Source: Alternaria dauci (lineage: Eukaryota > Ascomycota > Dothideomycetes > Pleosporales > Pleosporaceae). Taken from it: DNA of 64,000 nucleotides. Position numbers and translations under genes: made by a program. Shown in pieces: positions 49,761 to 60,340 of this stretch. Within the stretch, counting starts at the first letter, position 1, and each line of letters starts with the position of its first letter. Below the pieces are notes generated by a model. The model saw only the letters and a program-made list of their open reading frames with translations, ran no database searches and had not been told where the DNA came from. The stretch is from contig NC_091279.1 in NCBI RefSeq assembly GCF_042100115.1, forward strand, positions 2,604,001 through 2,668,000. The letters run 5' to 3'.

Positions 49761-51224
49761 TTAGTGAGGTCCGTGTAGAGCATCTCTCTGATTGTAGTAT
49801 TGGAACACCTCGTGCGCCTTTTTGACCCTGTGCATCGTCGCCCATGGGGATATGATCTTTACGACTGCGAGCCATGCCATGAGTGATGGCAAGGTGTAAT
49901 GCAGCTTATTGATACCGCCCTCCGAGACAATTGTGATAAAAGTCTGGTACTAGTGCAGCGCCGGAAATAGATAGCTGATCCGATACTAATAATTAAGAAT
50001 AGGCTCGGCTCTAAGAGACGCTGCGATGTTAAAGACGATCTATGTAATAAATATAAAGGGCACAAAAGCTAGTGGAATGAATCTGGTAATAATGTCTAGC
50101 ACGTTAAAGTTTATTATGCAGAAACCCTACGTTACGGCCTAGTAGGCGAAGAACATCTCTGCGTCTATTTAATATGAGCCTCGAAAAGCGAACGTCTAGC
50201 CTATAGAGTAAAGGCTAGTGACAAGAGGCTAGGTGACGCTTTAGAAAAGTTGTGCGAGAATGTGTGTGCGGAGATTATAAGCGGCGTAGAGATGCATGCT
50301 GTTATAGATGCTATTCTAGGCTATAACAAAGAAGAACTACATGAGTATAGGAAGTATAGTGCTAACAGTGTTGACGAACGGCTTGTTATCTATGTAAGTA
50401 AAGCTTTAGGATGCCGCATTGACTTCTAGTGTAAGTGCTAGAGTAGTGAGCGCACTTGCTGCGATAGTGGTGTTTAAAAAGCGGCTACTAATAAGTATAG
50501 GTGCGACGAACTCGCTACTGAATACGTGGGTAGTAGTAGATATAGTCGTGACGGTTGTTGTGAGGATGTTAGAGGCGTACATAGTGTAGTATCTAGCTAG
50601 AATTGTATAGAACGTACACATATGACTGGCATTGTAGTATAAGGCCTCCCTGTTCAACGCACTCTTGAAGCGGACTGATGCCTTAGGTTGTATAACGATT
50701 GCTGCCTAGTACGTACCCTAGAAGACGGTATGTCTGACTTAATCTAGCGAGGAACCTGAAACGTTAACATTGACGTATGTTGGAAATCTATATAATTGAT
50801 TGTTTGAAGCTGCTGCAATGCGGAGAGCTTAGCTAAAATCGCCGCTATTAAAGTCTGTAAGCGCTACTTATGCTCCTTTTGTATACTTCCCTTAGTTGTG
50901 GAAGATGCTGAATAAGTGAGATGTGTTGATCTAGAAGACGGCTAGAATTATCGTAGCCGCAGGGACTAGAGCTTTGAGCATCTCGACTGCTGAGTGACTC
51001 GGTTCTGATGGTCGTTTCTTACTAGTGATGGTTCTCGTCATTTTGATGGCAATATCCTGATTGTTGTTGGATGAGCCGGTACCCACGTAAGGGCCTTGCA
51101 TAGTGTCGAACATCGTCCGTCTGAATGGTAGCGGCGACCGGGGCAGCTTGCGAGGAGTAGAAAGGGTCGATTGTGAAGGTAACATACTGGATGCGAAAGC
51201 GGTGTTTTCTTTACAATCGTCCAA
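49761..51224 (-). pseudogene. SNG1/DUF3533-family membrane protein, RIP-decayed
   Basis: Minus-strand frame from ATG 51224 to a stop at 49761. A 97-residue polar N terminus (MDDCKENTAFASS...) ends in a first membrane segment (LVPAATIILAVF). A long extracytoplasmic region follows (AIVIQPKASVRFKSALN, YYNASHMCTFYTILARYYTMYA), then five or so hydrophobic segments (TILPILM-stop-FFFVIA; ...AFVPFIFIT...) and a C-terminal HRVKKAHEVF tail. This order is that of the fungal SNG1 family, integral membrane proteins linked in yeast to nitrosoguanidine resistance and lipid asymmetry. About a dozen in-frame TAG/TAA codons appear between 50900 and 49950, while the two ends look clean, so RIP damage is concentrated in the middle. 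Confidence 0.75.
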
Positions 51225-51395
51225 TTTGAGTGTACTGTGATAGGCCTAGGCCACAATGTGTTAGCAAGATGATCAGCTGGATATATCGAGTGCGAATACT
51301 ACGTCACGAAGTTCAACCACTCAAAACCCGGCAGGTTCGAGTACTTTACAGAACGCATATACAATGTCACATATCATGACCTAGTACGTAATACA

Positions 51396-51745
51396 AAGGT
51401 ACTAGAACTAGAGAATTATTTTCTAGTTCTAGTTTTCTAATACAAAGGTACTAGAACTAGAGAATTAAGGTTAGGGTTTAACCCTAATTAGGGTTAAGAA
51501 ATTACTATATACTAGAACTAGAGAATATAGAACTAGAACTAGAGAATATAGAACTAGAACTAGAGAATTTAGAACTAGAACTAAAGAATTTAGAACTAGA
51601 ACTAAAGAATTTAGAACTAGAACTAAAGAATTTAGGGTTAGGGTTTAACCTTAATTAGGGTTTAGAAATTACTATATATTAGAACTAGAGAATATAAAAC
51701 TAGAACTAGAGAATTATAAGCTAGAATAAGAGAATTATAAACTAT
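51396..51745. repeat. 21-bp AGAACTAGAACTAGAGAAT repeats with telomere-like islands
   Basis: About eight full or partial copies of a 19-21-bp unit, best ordered at 51511-51630. Two islands interrupt it, 51468-51497 and 51632-51663, each with TTAGGGTTTAACC(C/T)TAATTAGGG, that is, TTAGGG and CCCTAA meeting head to head. TTAGGG is the usual fungal telomere unit. The head-to-head order suggests fused or inverted telomere-like repeats rather than a chromosome end. Confidence 0.8.
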
Positions 51746-52062
51746 AACTAAAGAATTATTAAAATCCTTAGAAGTTTATAGAATTTAAAATACTATTTCT
51801 ATAATTATACTAGTATAGTAACCCCCTTTCTATTATAACTTAAGTATTTTATTCCTTAACTAATTATAATATTAATAATTAGTAGTATTAATAAGATTTA
51901 AAACTATTTAATTATTTTAAAAACTAACTCTAGCTAATAATCCTAACTATATAAGGTTATAGGATATAGGGTCTATATCCTTAAAGAACTAGTCTGTGCG
52001 TAAGAAAATTAGCTAGATATCCTAGCTGTATATCCTCTATTTAGTCCTAGTGTCTTTTAGAG
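51746..52062. other. AT-rich spacer
   Basis: RIP-like AT-rich sequence between the telomere-like repeats and the minisatellite; no feature recognised. Confidence 0.4.
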
Positions 52063-52454
52063 TAAGGATATTCAGTCTAACAGTAAGGATATTTAGTCTA
52101 ACAGCGAGGATATTCAGTCTAACAGCGAGGATACTTAGTCCGACAGCGAGGATACTTAGTCTAACAGCGAGGATATTTAGTCTGACAGCGAGGATATTCA
52201 GTCTAACAGCGAGGATATTCAGTCTGACAGCAAGGATACTCAGTCTGATAGCGAGGATATTTAGTCTGACAGCGAGGATACTCAGCCTGATAGTGAGGAT
52301 ATTTAGTCTAACAGCGAGGATACTCAGTCCGACAGCGAGGATACTTAATCTAATAGCGAGGATACTTAGTCCGATAGTAAGGATACTTAATCCGACAGTA
52401 AGGATACTTAGTCTAACAGCGAGGATACTTAGTCTGACAGTGAGGATACTTAGT
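52063..52454 (+). repeat. 21-bp minisatellite encoding an acidic heptapeptide repeat
   Basis: About 19 tandem copies of a 21-bp unit such as GACAGCGAGGATACTCAGTC. In the plus-strand frame that reads D-S-E-D-T-Q-S, the heptapeptide varies at N/D, I/T and E/K. Most Gln codons have become TAG. The only long open frame (52050-52457, an Arg-Ile-Leu-Ser-rich translation) exists because RIP stops fall in the other frame, so it should not be taken as the protein. Downstream the same frame continues to about 52540 and may splice at GTAGGG (52544). Probably a low-complexity acidic region of a decayed gene. Confidence 0.82.
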
Positions 52455-52689
52455 TAGGCAGCAAGCTTATAAGATTATTTTAGTCCTAAAGCGAGGTTAA
52501 AATAACGTACTAGTGTAAAGGAGCAAAGATCATATACTACAGGTAGGGGTAAATAGAAAACCTTTCTAAGTACCCCCATCAGTAAGTAACTAAACATTTT
52601 TACGCCCTCGCAATTTTCTTATTAAATATAAGCCCGTAAAGCATGTAACAGTTTTCTACTAACCCCTTTAACTGCTAATACACCTAAGT

Positions 52690-53949
52690 ATCTAGTACAG
52701 TAGAATCTTCCTCCCCAAAATCACTTTCGCTTACAACCTCTCTATTGTTATCTTCTTCCCTAGAGACACTCTCGCCTATAATCTCCCCTCTTTCTATCTG
52801 CGTATCATCAAGCTAACAGAGAGCAGCTAGCGGATAGCAGGTTTTAATCTCCTCATCAGTCATTCCCTCTAAGGCCAACGGCGCTGGCGGCGCGTGATCC
52901 AACATACAAGCAACGTAAAATAGCTTAATTACCCTAGCCGCTTCGAAAACGTTCGCGTTACACGATGCTAGCATCTCTACCTATTGCGTAAAACGTGTAA
53001 CCGTTAAGCCTAACTCCACGTACGCGTTCCCAATCAACTTTCGTGGTAGAAGTGCGAACACCCCAATACCAAACTTAGCTTTCATAATTCCCTATCTTTT
53101 CCCAGCGTCTAGTTGCTTACCAAACTCTTTCCAGTCTGCTAGGCTATCCTCTTTTGTAGCTAGAGACCTATCTGCGCGTCAGAAGGATCGGCTAAAGAGG
53201 AACTCCTTTACTACTGTTACATATCCACGACCACGCCCTCCAGTAAACACTCGTCTTTACTAGACGAGACTTTCTAATCGTTTATACTTAGTAGTCAGAG
53301 CAGCCATAATCCACCTATGTCGCATCTCTAAGGTAATACCCAGAGCCTAACTCGTCTTCGCTGTTACGACTAGGTTCTTAAACCGACTTATATCGTTCGC
53401 TGTAAGCCTAGATTCGTGTGGTATTGCTAATGCTGCTTGCGAAAGCACTAGACGCCTATCCGACGATGTAGTAACATAGTTGTTGTGTTTAGCTAATCTG
53501 AAAAGGTCCAACTTATCGTGCTGTAGTAGCTTTGGTATATTGTCTCTAAATAACCGCTTGCCCTAGGAGTGCTGAGAGCGCCAAAATCGAAGAAGCGTTT
53601 TCTAATCTCGAATGCACTCTACTGTACTTATCGCAGCTGCCTTCGATATTATATTTCCTACTACCTGAATGCCTGCGCTAGGTAGGTGTTAAGTAAACTT
53701 CCTGTATCGCTACTCTTTAGGAGCTATAGTAACGTCGTTAGTAGCTGCCCTAATAAGGTCCTGCGTACTCGCTACTGTTCGCACTATAGCCTCCTTAAGT
53801 TGTTCTTTTAGCTTCCGATTAACCTGTTTCGTTCTGCTCTTACCGCTATTTCGCTTTCTCTTAACCCCTAGCGTCTGCTCTTCCCCCTTGTTTTGCTCTT
53901 CTTCTGAATCTAGAATCTTATCTACTAGTGTATCGTATACTCGATTCAT
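52690..53949 (-). pseudogene. Unknown protein, RIP-decayed, divergent from the RecQ-like helicase
   Basis: From ATG 53949 (MNRVYDTLVDKILDSEEEQNKGEE) the first 79 codons are open: an acidic start, then basic KRKRNSGKSRTKQVNRKL and a helical segment (RTVASTQDLIRAA). The frame then continues with scattered TAG/TAA to about 52690 (for example HNNYVTTSSDRRLVLSQAALAI and ISRFKNLVVTAKTS, ending in an acidic SESDFGEEDST). It would be about 420 residues. The KRKR-type stretch suggests nuclear location. No family recognised. Its start lies 410 bp from the helicase start on the other strand, so the two may share a promoter region and belong to one element. Confidence 0.65.
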
Positions 53950-54359
53950 AAATTGTAGGATTATCTTCTTATTTACTTAACGACATATCTAGCGCAACGC
54001 TGCATTAGGCGATAATGCGATAAACACCTCGCTACCCTAAGTGTTAACGTTAAACGATGTATATAACGGTGCTTCTCCCTACCTTACCTAGCTTGCCTCT
54101 CTTACTGTTGTAATAGCGTCCTTATTACCCTGTATTGCTATTAGTGTTAGTCGGAGTAAAGTTATCGTCATATTGTATTGATGTAGATAATAAGTAAGCT
54201 TGTTGAGCGGGAATTAGGTAGATCGCTTGGAACAGGTTTATCCGCGCCGGTCTGAGGGTTCTAGTTTTAGCTATGATCTTGGGCTGAAATCCCCGCACCT
54301 TTATTCTACTTATTACTAACTATCTATTACCCCTAATTATTACTATATACGCTCCTTTT

Positions 54360-57300
54360 ATGTCTCTTCCTAACTATATTGTGGCTGATCATACTAACAA
54401 GATTATAACGTGCGCGCTGCACTCGTATACTATCCTTCTAAGTAAAGTGCTCTCGCATTTTAACGAAGAGCATTAGGAAGAGACTACCCTAGGGGAGCGC
54501 CGCTGTATTCAAGAGGCCGTTAATACTCTTGTTTCTAGTAGTGACTATTACACAAAGTATATAGACTTTATTATACCCGATACACCCGTAGAGGCCTTTA
54601 TTAGCCTCAAACTATACAAAGGATCTTACTAGTGCCGTCTTTGCACTAAGATTATCACTAGTACATCTGCCCGCTATAATATGCACAGCTATCTCCGCGA
54701 ATATAGATTAAATAGTCCCTAGAATACTAGTTCTTATAGGAGAGAGGAGTGGTATAATACACGAGTGCGGATTGTTACATCGTAACAACTATTTAAGTCT
54801 GTTCTACTAGAGCATCGATCCTTAGGGTTAACACGAAAGTTTCTAGTCTACCCCTATAGAGAGTTACCCTACTGAGCTGTCAATGATAAAGAACCGAACC
54901 TTGAGCACGGTGCCCCGTAATCTCTAACGCTAGTGTCTGCACTTAGCGACAGAACACCCGAACAAAGTGATGAGGAGACTTACATAGCTAAGGACAGCGA
55001 AGAAGACAACGCTGTATTACGCGAATAATTAGGTCTAGCATTGCGCTAGGCAGAGGAAGCGCGAGTAGAATAATTCGCCTCTTTCCTAGGGGCTCCCTCT
55101 ATCCAGACTAACCCTTAGATCGCCACCTGTAGGATTATAGGCACGTTTGAGGACTTCTAGATATAGGCAGAGGCTCTAGCCTACGTCTCAGTTCCCTCCT
55201 CTAATGCAGAACTAAAGCTGTTCTTCCTCTACACCACTATTAAGGGCATAGTGTGCACCTAGCAGAATGTTAGTCTATAGACTTCTCGCTACGCCCGTAT
55301 CTGTGTAATGTAAGAGACATGCACTGATATACCTACCTTTCCTTTTGAACCCTACTAGTCTTATAACTTACACTACGCGCTATCACTACAGAAGATCTTT
55401 ATATTCTTCTACCGTGTACTAGTTGAGAAATAGAGGCAACTATCTACACTAGTACTACAGATGTATTAATAAAAAGCCTAGGATAAGATCGCAGAGTATC
55501 TTAACACCCTTATAGCTAACTTTCCTGTAGTAAACGAATAATATAGTGAAACGTTACTAGGCGCACTTAAAGCCCTCTACTATTAGTTCTAGATTAGCCT
55601 TATTAAGTAGACGGCCTACTAACGCGACACTAAACTTGCCCTTGCTACTCTAGTTACTTTCCTCGCACTGTTGCTGTCACGCACTAGATTCTTAGAGGCG
55701 TATAACTTTACGACACACATATTAGCTATTAAGAAGATGTGTAGATTTGCCGCACTACAGAAACTAAGAGATAAGTTTTAGCCTCCTGTTAATACTCCGG
55801 CACCGCCTAATACGTATATGCAAGAGGAGACTTCTTAAGCTACTACAGTATAAGAGGTTGAAAGTCTACTAGAAGAATAAGAGTCTGCAGGGGAAAGTCC
55901 TCCTATAGTAGAGGATCGCAATCGTGCAATCGTAAACAACTTCAGATTATAGGTTTATAATTACCTTACTACAGAATACCCTACCTCTATAAATTAGCTT
56001 ATTAAACGGGGGCGCCTTCTAAGCTAATTTCGATATAGAGAAAATCTTAATGCATTTGTCTACTAGAATAGAGAAGACGTTACTATCCGCGGGCTACGTA
56101 CAAATTTAACTAAATACACCTAGATAGTATTCAAAGAGTACGATAAGGCCTCTAGTATTCTGTGCAAGCTCGTATACGTTTCTAGTCGATCAGGTCTTCC
56201 TACTATACTATAGGACTCTCTTGTTAATAACCTAAAGAACGCTGTACCAGGATACAGCGTCTTTAACCTAGGCAACCTAGAACTTCAGCATAGAAAAGAT
56301 TTTATTTTCTAATAACTTATTAGAGGAGTTAACTGCAAGGCTTTTAAATCTAGCCTTGTCACTAATCTTCAAGACTTTACTTAAGTACAACAATACTGCA
56401 ACCTTGTATAGAAGTTCCTAGCGCATCTTCTCTATCTTGTTTATCTAACAAGCGGACAACCTACCTAAGGAACTAAGCTCCTTAGTGTGCAGCTAGAGAA
56501 TAGTCTTGTTATAGGAATGCGAAACATCTACCTCTATAATAAGCTTATTACTATTGTTCCCCGTTACTACAAGGGTTATAATAGAGATAAGTCTGTAAAG
56601 ACTATCTATCGTTTCCTACTAAGAGAGATTAGGTCTCTTCTCGTGTAGTACACCTAGCTTATACGACCCTTCTACCTTGTAGTCCAGTTACAGCTTAAGT
56701 CATCCCTACAGAACTACTACTACGAGTAAGTAAAAAGTGTACTACTCTAGCTAGATAACAGTGGGAAACAACGTACAACATCTTAATTACTTAGCTAAGT
56801 TCTTCGTCGAGTATCAGAGCGTTGGCTTAGTAAAGAGATCAACATTAGTATAATAAGACATCTAATTATTGCCTTTGGACGTAAGATTAGCAGTATAGAT
56901 AGGTTACCACATGAGTTGACTAAGGAAGATGTAGAGGATATTGTTGATGAGGCTGAGGCTAAATCTTAAGAGATGTAAGTAGGTTATTCTACGGAGGTTG
57001 CAACTGCAGTGTACGCTCTTAACATCGCTAAGATGTTTACACGCAGGTTCGACTAACTAGATGCCTACTTTAAGATATCTACTCAATAGCATCGTGCCCT
57101 TACGTTCAGTCCTGTTCCAGAGGACTTTGCACCCCTACTAGAGAGTGTTATGCCAGTTACTCTCGCAAAGTAAGCAGAAAGAGACTCAGCGAACTACTCT
57201 AGGTTGCTCTAGGCTAATTTCAGTAATAACGCGCACTTCAGAGGAGAACAGAAGGCTGTTATTACAGCTATCATAGCAGGTGAACCAATAGTTGTGTACA

Positions 57301-59397
57301 TTACAGGTACAGGAGCTAGTAAAAGCCTCACCTTCCTACTGCCTGCATACTTCTATAGTTACGGTCAGACAATTATTATTGTCCCTCTTGCAGCGCTTAG
57401 GACTGATCTCCTAGAGCGATGTTAAGCACTTAGAATCTAAGCTACTGTCTAGCAGCATAGTACCTATAACGAGACTGCATCTATTGTTCTTGCTACACCA
57501 GAGAGTATTTCACATAAGAACTTCTCTACCTTTGTCCGCTAGCAAGCTGCACTTAGTGTACTAGAGAGGATAGTTGTAGATAAGTTTCACTACGTCATCC
57601 TTAAGGACGTGTCCTACCGTCGTTATCTACTACAGCTCTATAACATTACGCGGTACTTTACACATATAACACTTCTGTCTACTACTATGCCTGTTAGTTG
57701 TTAGGAAGACGCATTTCGACTGCTAGGACTACTAAGCGACATAATGCTATTCTGAGAGCCTACTACGCGACTAAATATCAGCTATACTGTACGTTACATT
57801 AGTAGCACTAGTATCTAGAGCGTTAACAAGATAGGAGAATACATTATAAAAGAGATTAGACTTAAGAGGAAAATAATAGTATATATTAAGTTTACTACAA
57901 CAGCTTTAGAGTTAGCAATAAAGCTTACTAGTTTTGTTTACTATAGTAAGATAGTCGAGAAAGACAAGGCAGTAAATATCTAAGCTTTTAGGGCTGTAAA
58001 GTCTGGATATATAGTAACAACTAGTGCGTTGACTGAGGGGATACACTTCGACGACATCAATACCGTTATCCGCATTAGGCTACTAGCATCGCTGATATCT
58101 TATAACTAAGAGACTAGAAGAGGAGGACGTAACAGGCGTAGGTGTAAAGCTATTCTGATTACCTCTAACGGTATTAAGAACACGTATTTTGTAAAGGTAA
58201 GCGAGGCTATATAGTTAAAGATACAGGCATATATACAGCACAGGTCTAGTATATAATAGTGCCGCCGTCGTGTTCTTAATAAATACTTTGATAGTAATAC
58301 TAAACGCACTATATGCCTGCTAGCAGAAGCCTGGTGCGATGTTTATAAAGAGCGATTATATCGTCCCTCAGGAATTAGATACATTGAACAAGTTGAAGGC
58401 GGCGGACATTAAGATAGTATAGGTTCTAACTACTGCACTATTCCTACAACACCTACTAAACGTAGCGGTCTAGTAGCGCCTATAACGCCTTACACCTCTA
58501 ACACTAGCACTATAATGTCTCCTTCGCCCTACGTATTGTCGACTACAGGGCCATATACTAAGTCCTCCCCTCTAATATAGGCAAAGGCCTCTAACTACAA
58601 TATAACGCCTAGTTAAGTACTAACCTTACTAAACACAGCGAACGTTATATCAGAGTCCCCTTTTAACAACTTAACACATAAGCGCAACTACAGTTAGGGT
58701 AGGTATAGGTAATCCGAATAGTTACGTACCTAGACGATATCTAATATATAAGTAGTGCAAAGCTCTAGTCCAAGCCGCGATAACTCCTAAATAAGCTCTA
58801 TGACGACTTATAAATAAGTAAGATAAGAGCGAGAACTTAAGTTTAACACTTACCCTAGTCTAGATGCTGCGAAGAAAAGGGCGAACGTATTCGAGTACGA
58901 GATACTAGAAACGCATACGTTCTAGTCTTTACATTACCTAGTGTGCTATGTTGCTAGGGACGACTTTAATTACCTGAAGAGCTAATATAGAAGCCTTATT
59001 AATGCTACTGTAAAAGAGTACTATATCCGCATGAATAAAAAATAGGGACAGGGGTAGTGCTAGTGGTGCCTTCTTCTAACTAACTGCTGTCTAGAGTAGC
59101 AAATAAACAGCACTACACGAACAAACAACAAGCTACAGAGAAGGAATCTGTACAAAGACAAATTCGTGATCTAAGATACTTAGGCCTACCTCTAGGCAAA
59201 ATCCGACCTTGTTCGTAACTAGTGGATAGTAAATATACGCGAAGAAGAAGGGGATAAGTGGGACCCCGACCAGGACGATAACTTCCGTCAACATTTTTGT
59301 AGTGTGGTGAATTTTAGAGAAGACTATAAAGCTAGTTAGATTATCTTAGGTCTTAACCGCATCACACATAAGATGTTTATGGACATAGAAGAAACCT
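54360..59397 (+). pseudogene. RecQ-like helicase with N-terminal zinc motif (telomere-linked-helicase type), RIP-decayed
   Basis: Starts MSLPNYIVADHTNK at 54360; frame is kept for most of 5 kb with many TAG/TAA. A Cys/His motif, CRLC...MHSYLREY, at 54632-54704 resembles the DUF3505 region found ahead of many fungal RecQ-like proteins. Helicase core: HFRGEQKAVITAIIAG, Walker A TGTGASKS (57303-57326; normally GKS), IIVPLAALR, LATPES, VVDKFHYV (DExH region, about 57574), TTSALTEGI-FDD, and motif VI ETRRGGRNRRR (about 58110). A Cys-containing tail (QWCLL...CCLEQQ, about 59060) may be a C-terminal zinc region; frame near 59130-59160 is uncertain. RecQ-like genes of this type occur near telomeres and in mobile repeats of fungi. 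Here the ATP-binding Gly is Ser and stops abound, so this copy is dead. Confidence 0.85.
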
Positions 59398-60340
59398 AAG
59401 CGATGCCGCTAGTTTTGATAGCCAGCGGTAGGCTACCGAATAGGTAAAGGGTAAGGTGCTGTCAACATAGTGTATTAGCTTAGGCGTACATAGAAAACCT
59501 ATCTTCTAACCCCTATAGGCGCCTTATTCTCCCGTGCTGATACGGTTGTGGCGTGAAAGATACTAACTACGATGTAGATAGAGAAACCGGCATTTAAGTA
59601 AGGTCTACGAGCATATTATTACGGTTCACTAAACACTACGTAGATACGACACTATAGCGACCTAGTGAGAACCCGCTCTCTAATTTTATTAATAAAGGAG
59701 AATATTACCGTATAATATAAGAGTTAGACTTACCTAAAAGAACGGACTAACTAATAGGGTACATAAAATAGTAAGGTACAGTAAATGTAGGGCACTAGAG
59801 CGGAATAGCTGTCCGGGGTTAGGCTAGGCGCTACTACACTAGGATCTAATATATGAGTACTATAGGGTATCGCCTTTAGGGTACATAGGAAAGTTACGAA
59901 ACGCGGGCGCTTAGACCTGTTGACTTAACTCTTACTCTCTACATCTATCGAACTTAGTTAATAATACTAACTAACAACGCTAAATCCACCGCTAAATCTA
60001 AAGAAATAGCAACCGTAATAGTAGCTATAACGCGTAAGAGTGCGTATAATCCTTATAAAAGCTGTTAGAAATAATTATTAATTGCTTGTAGGCGCTTTTA
60101 CAGCGACGCACTACTAATCTAAGTGATAGAAGGTGAGTCTACTCTAAAAACAGCCGAACTAGCGACCCCGCTAATCACTAAGTTTCCTATATACCCCTAT
60201 AATAGGATAATATACCTAGCTAAGTTTCCTGTATACCCCTAATAGGGGTACATAGAGTAGGAAGCTACAGTTGCTGACACTTCTACGCACAGAGAATACA
60301 CTATTAACGATTAAAAGGCTTAACTGTAACTTAGCACACT
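59398..60340. other. Gap between the two helicase-like genes
   Basis: Decayed sequence with short coding-like stretches but no recognised family. It contains repeated CCCCTATAGG-type words with nearby AAGTTTCC/GGAAA words at 59485-59520, 60190-60262 and others, the same motif seen inside the introns of the downstream gene. Confidence 0.5.

Noticed and set aside
51396..52454. CRISPR-like array
   Set aside because: The repeats are directly tandem with no unique spacers, and the genome is fungal.
52050..52457. 135-codon open frame with RIFSLTAR-type repeats
   Set aside because: It is the minisatellite read out of frame; it is open only because RIP-made TAG codons fall in the DSEDTQS frame.
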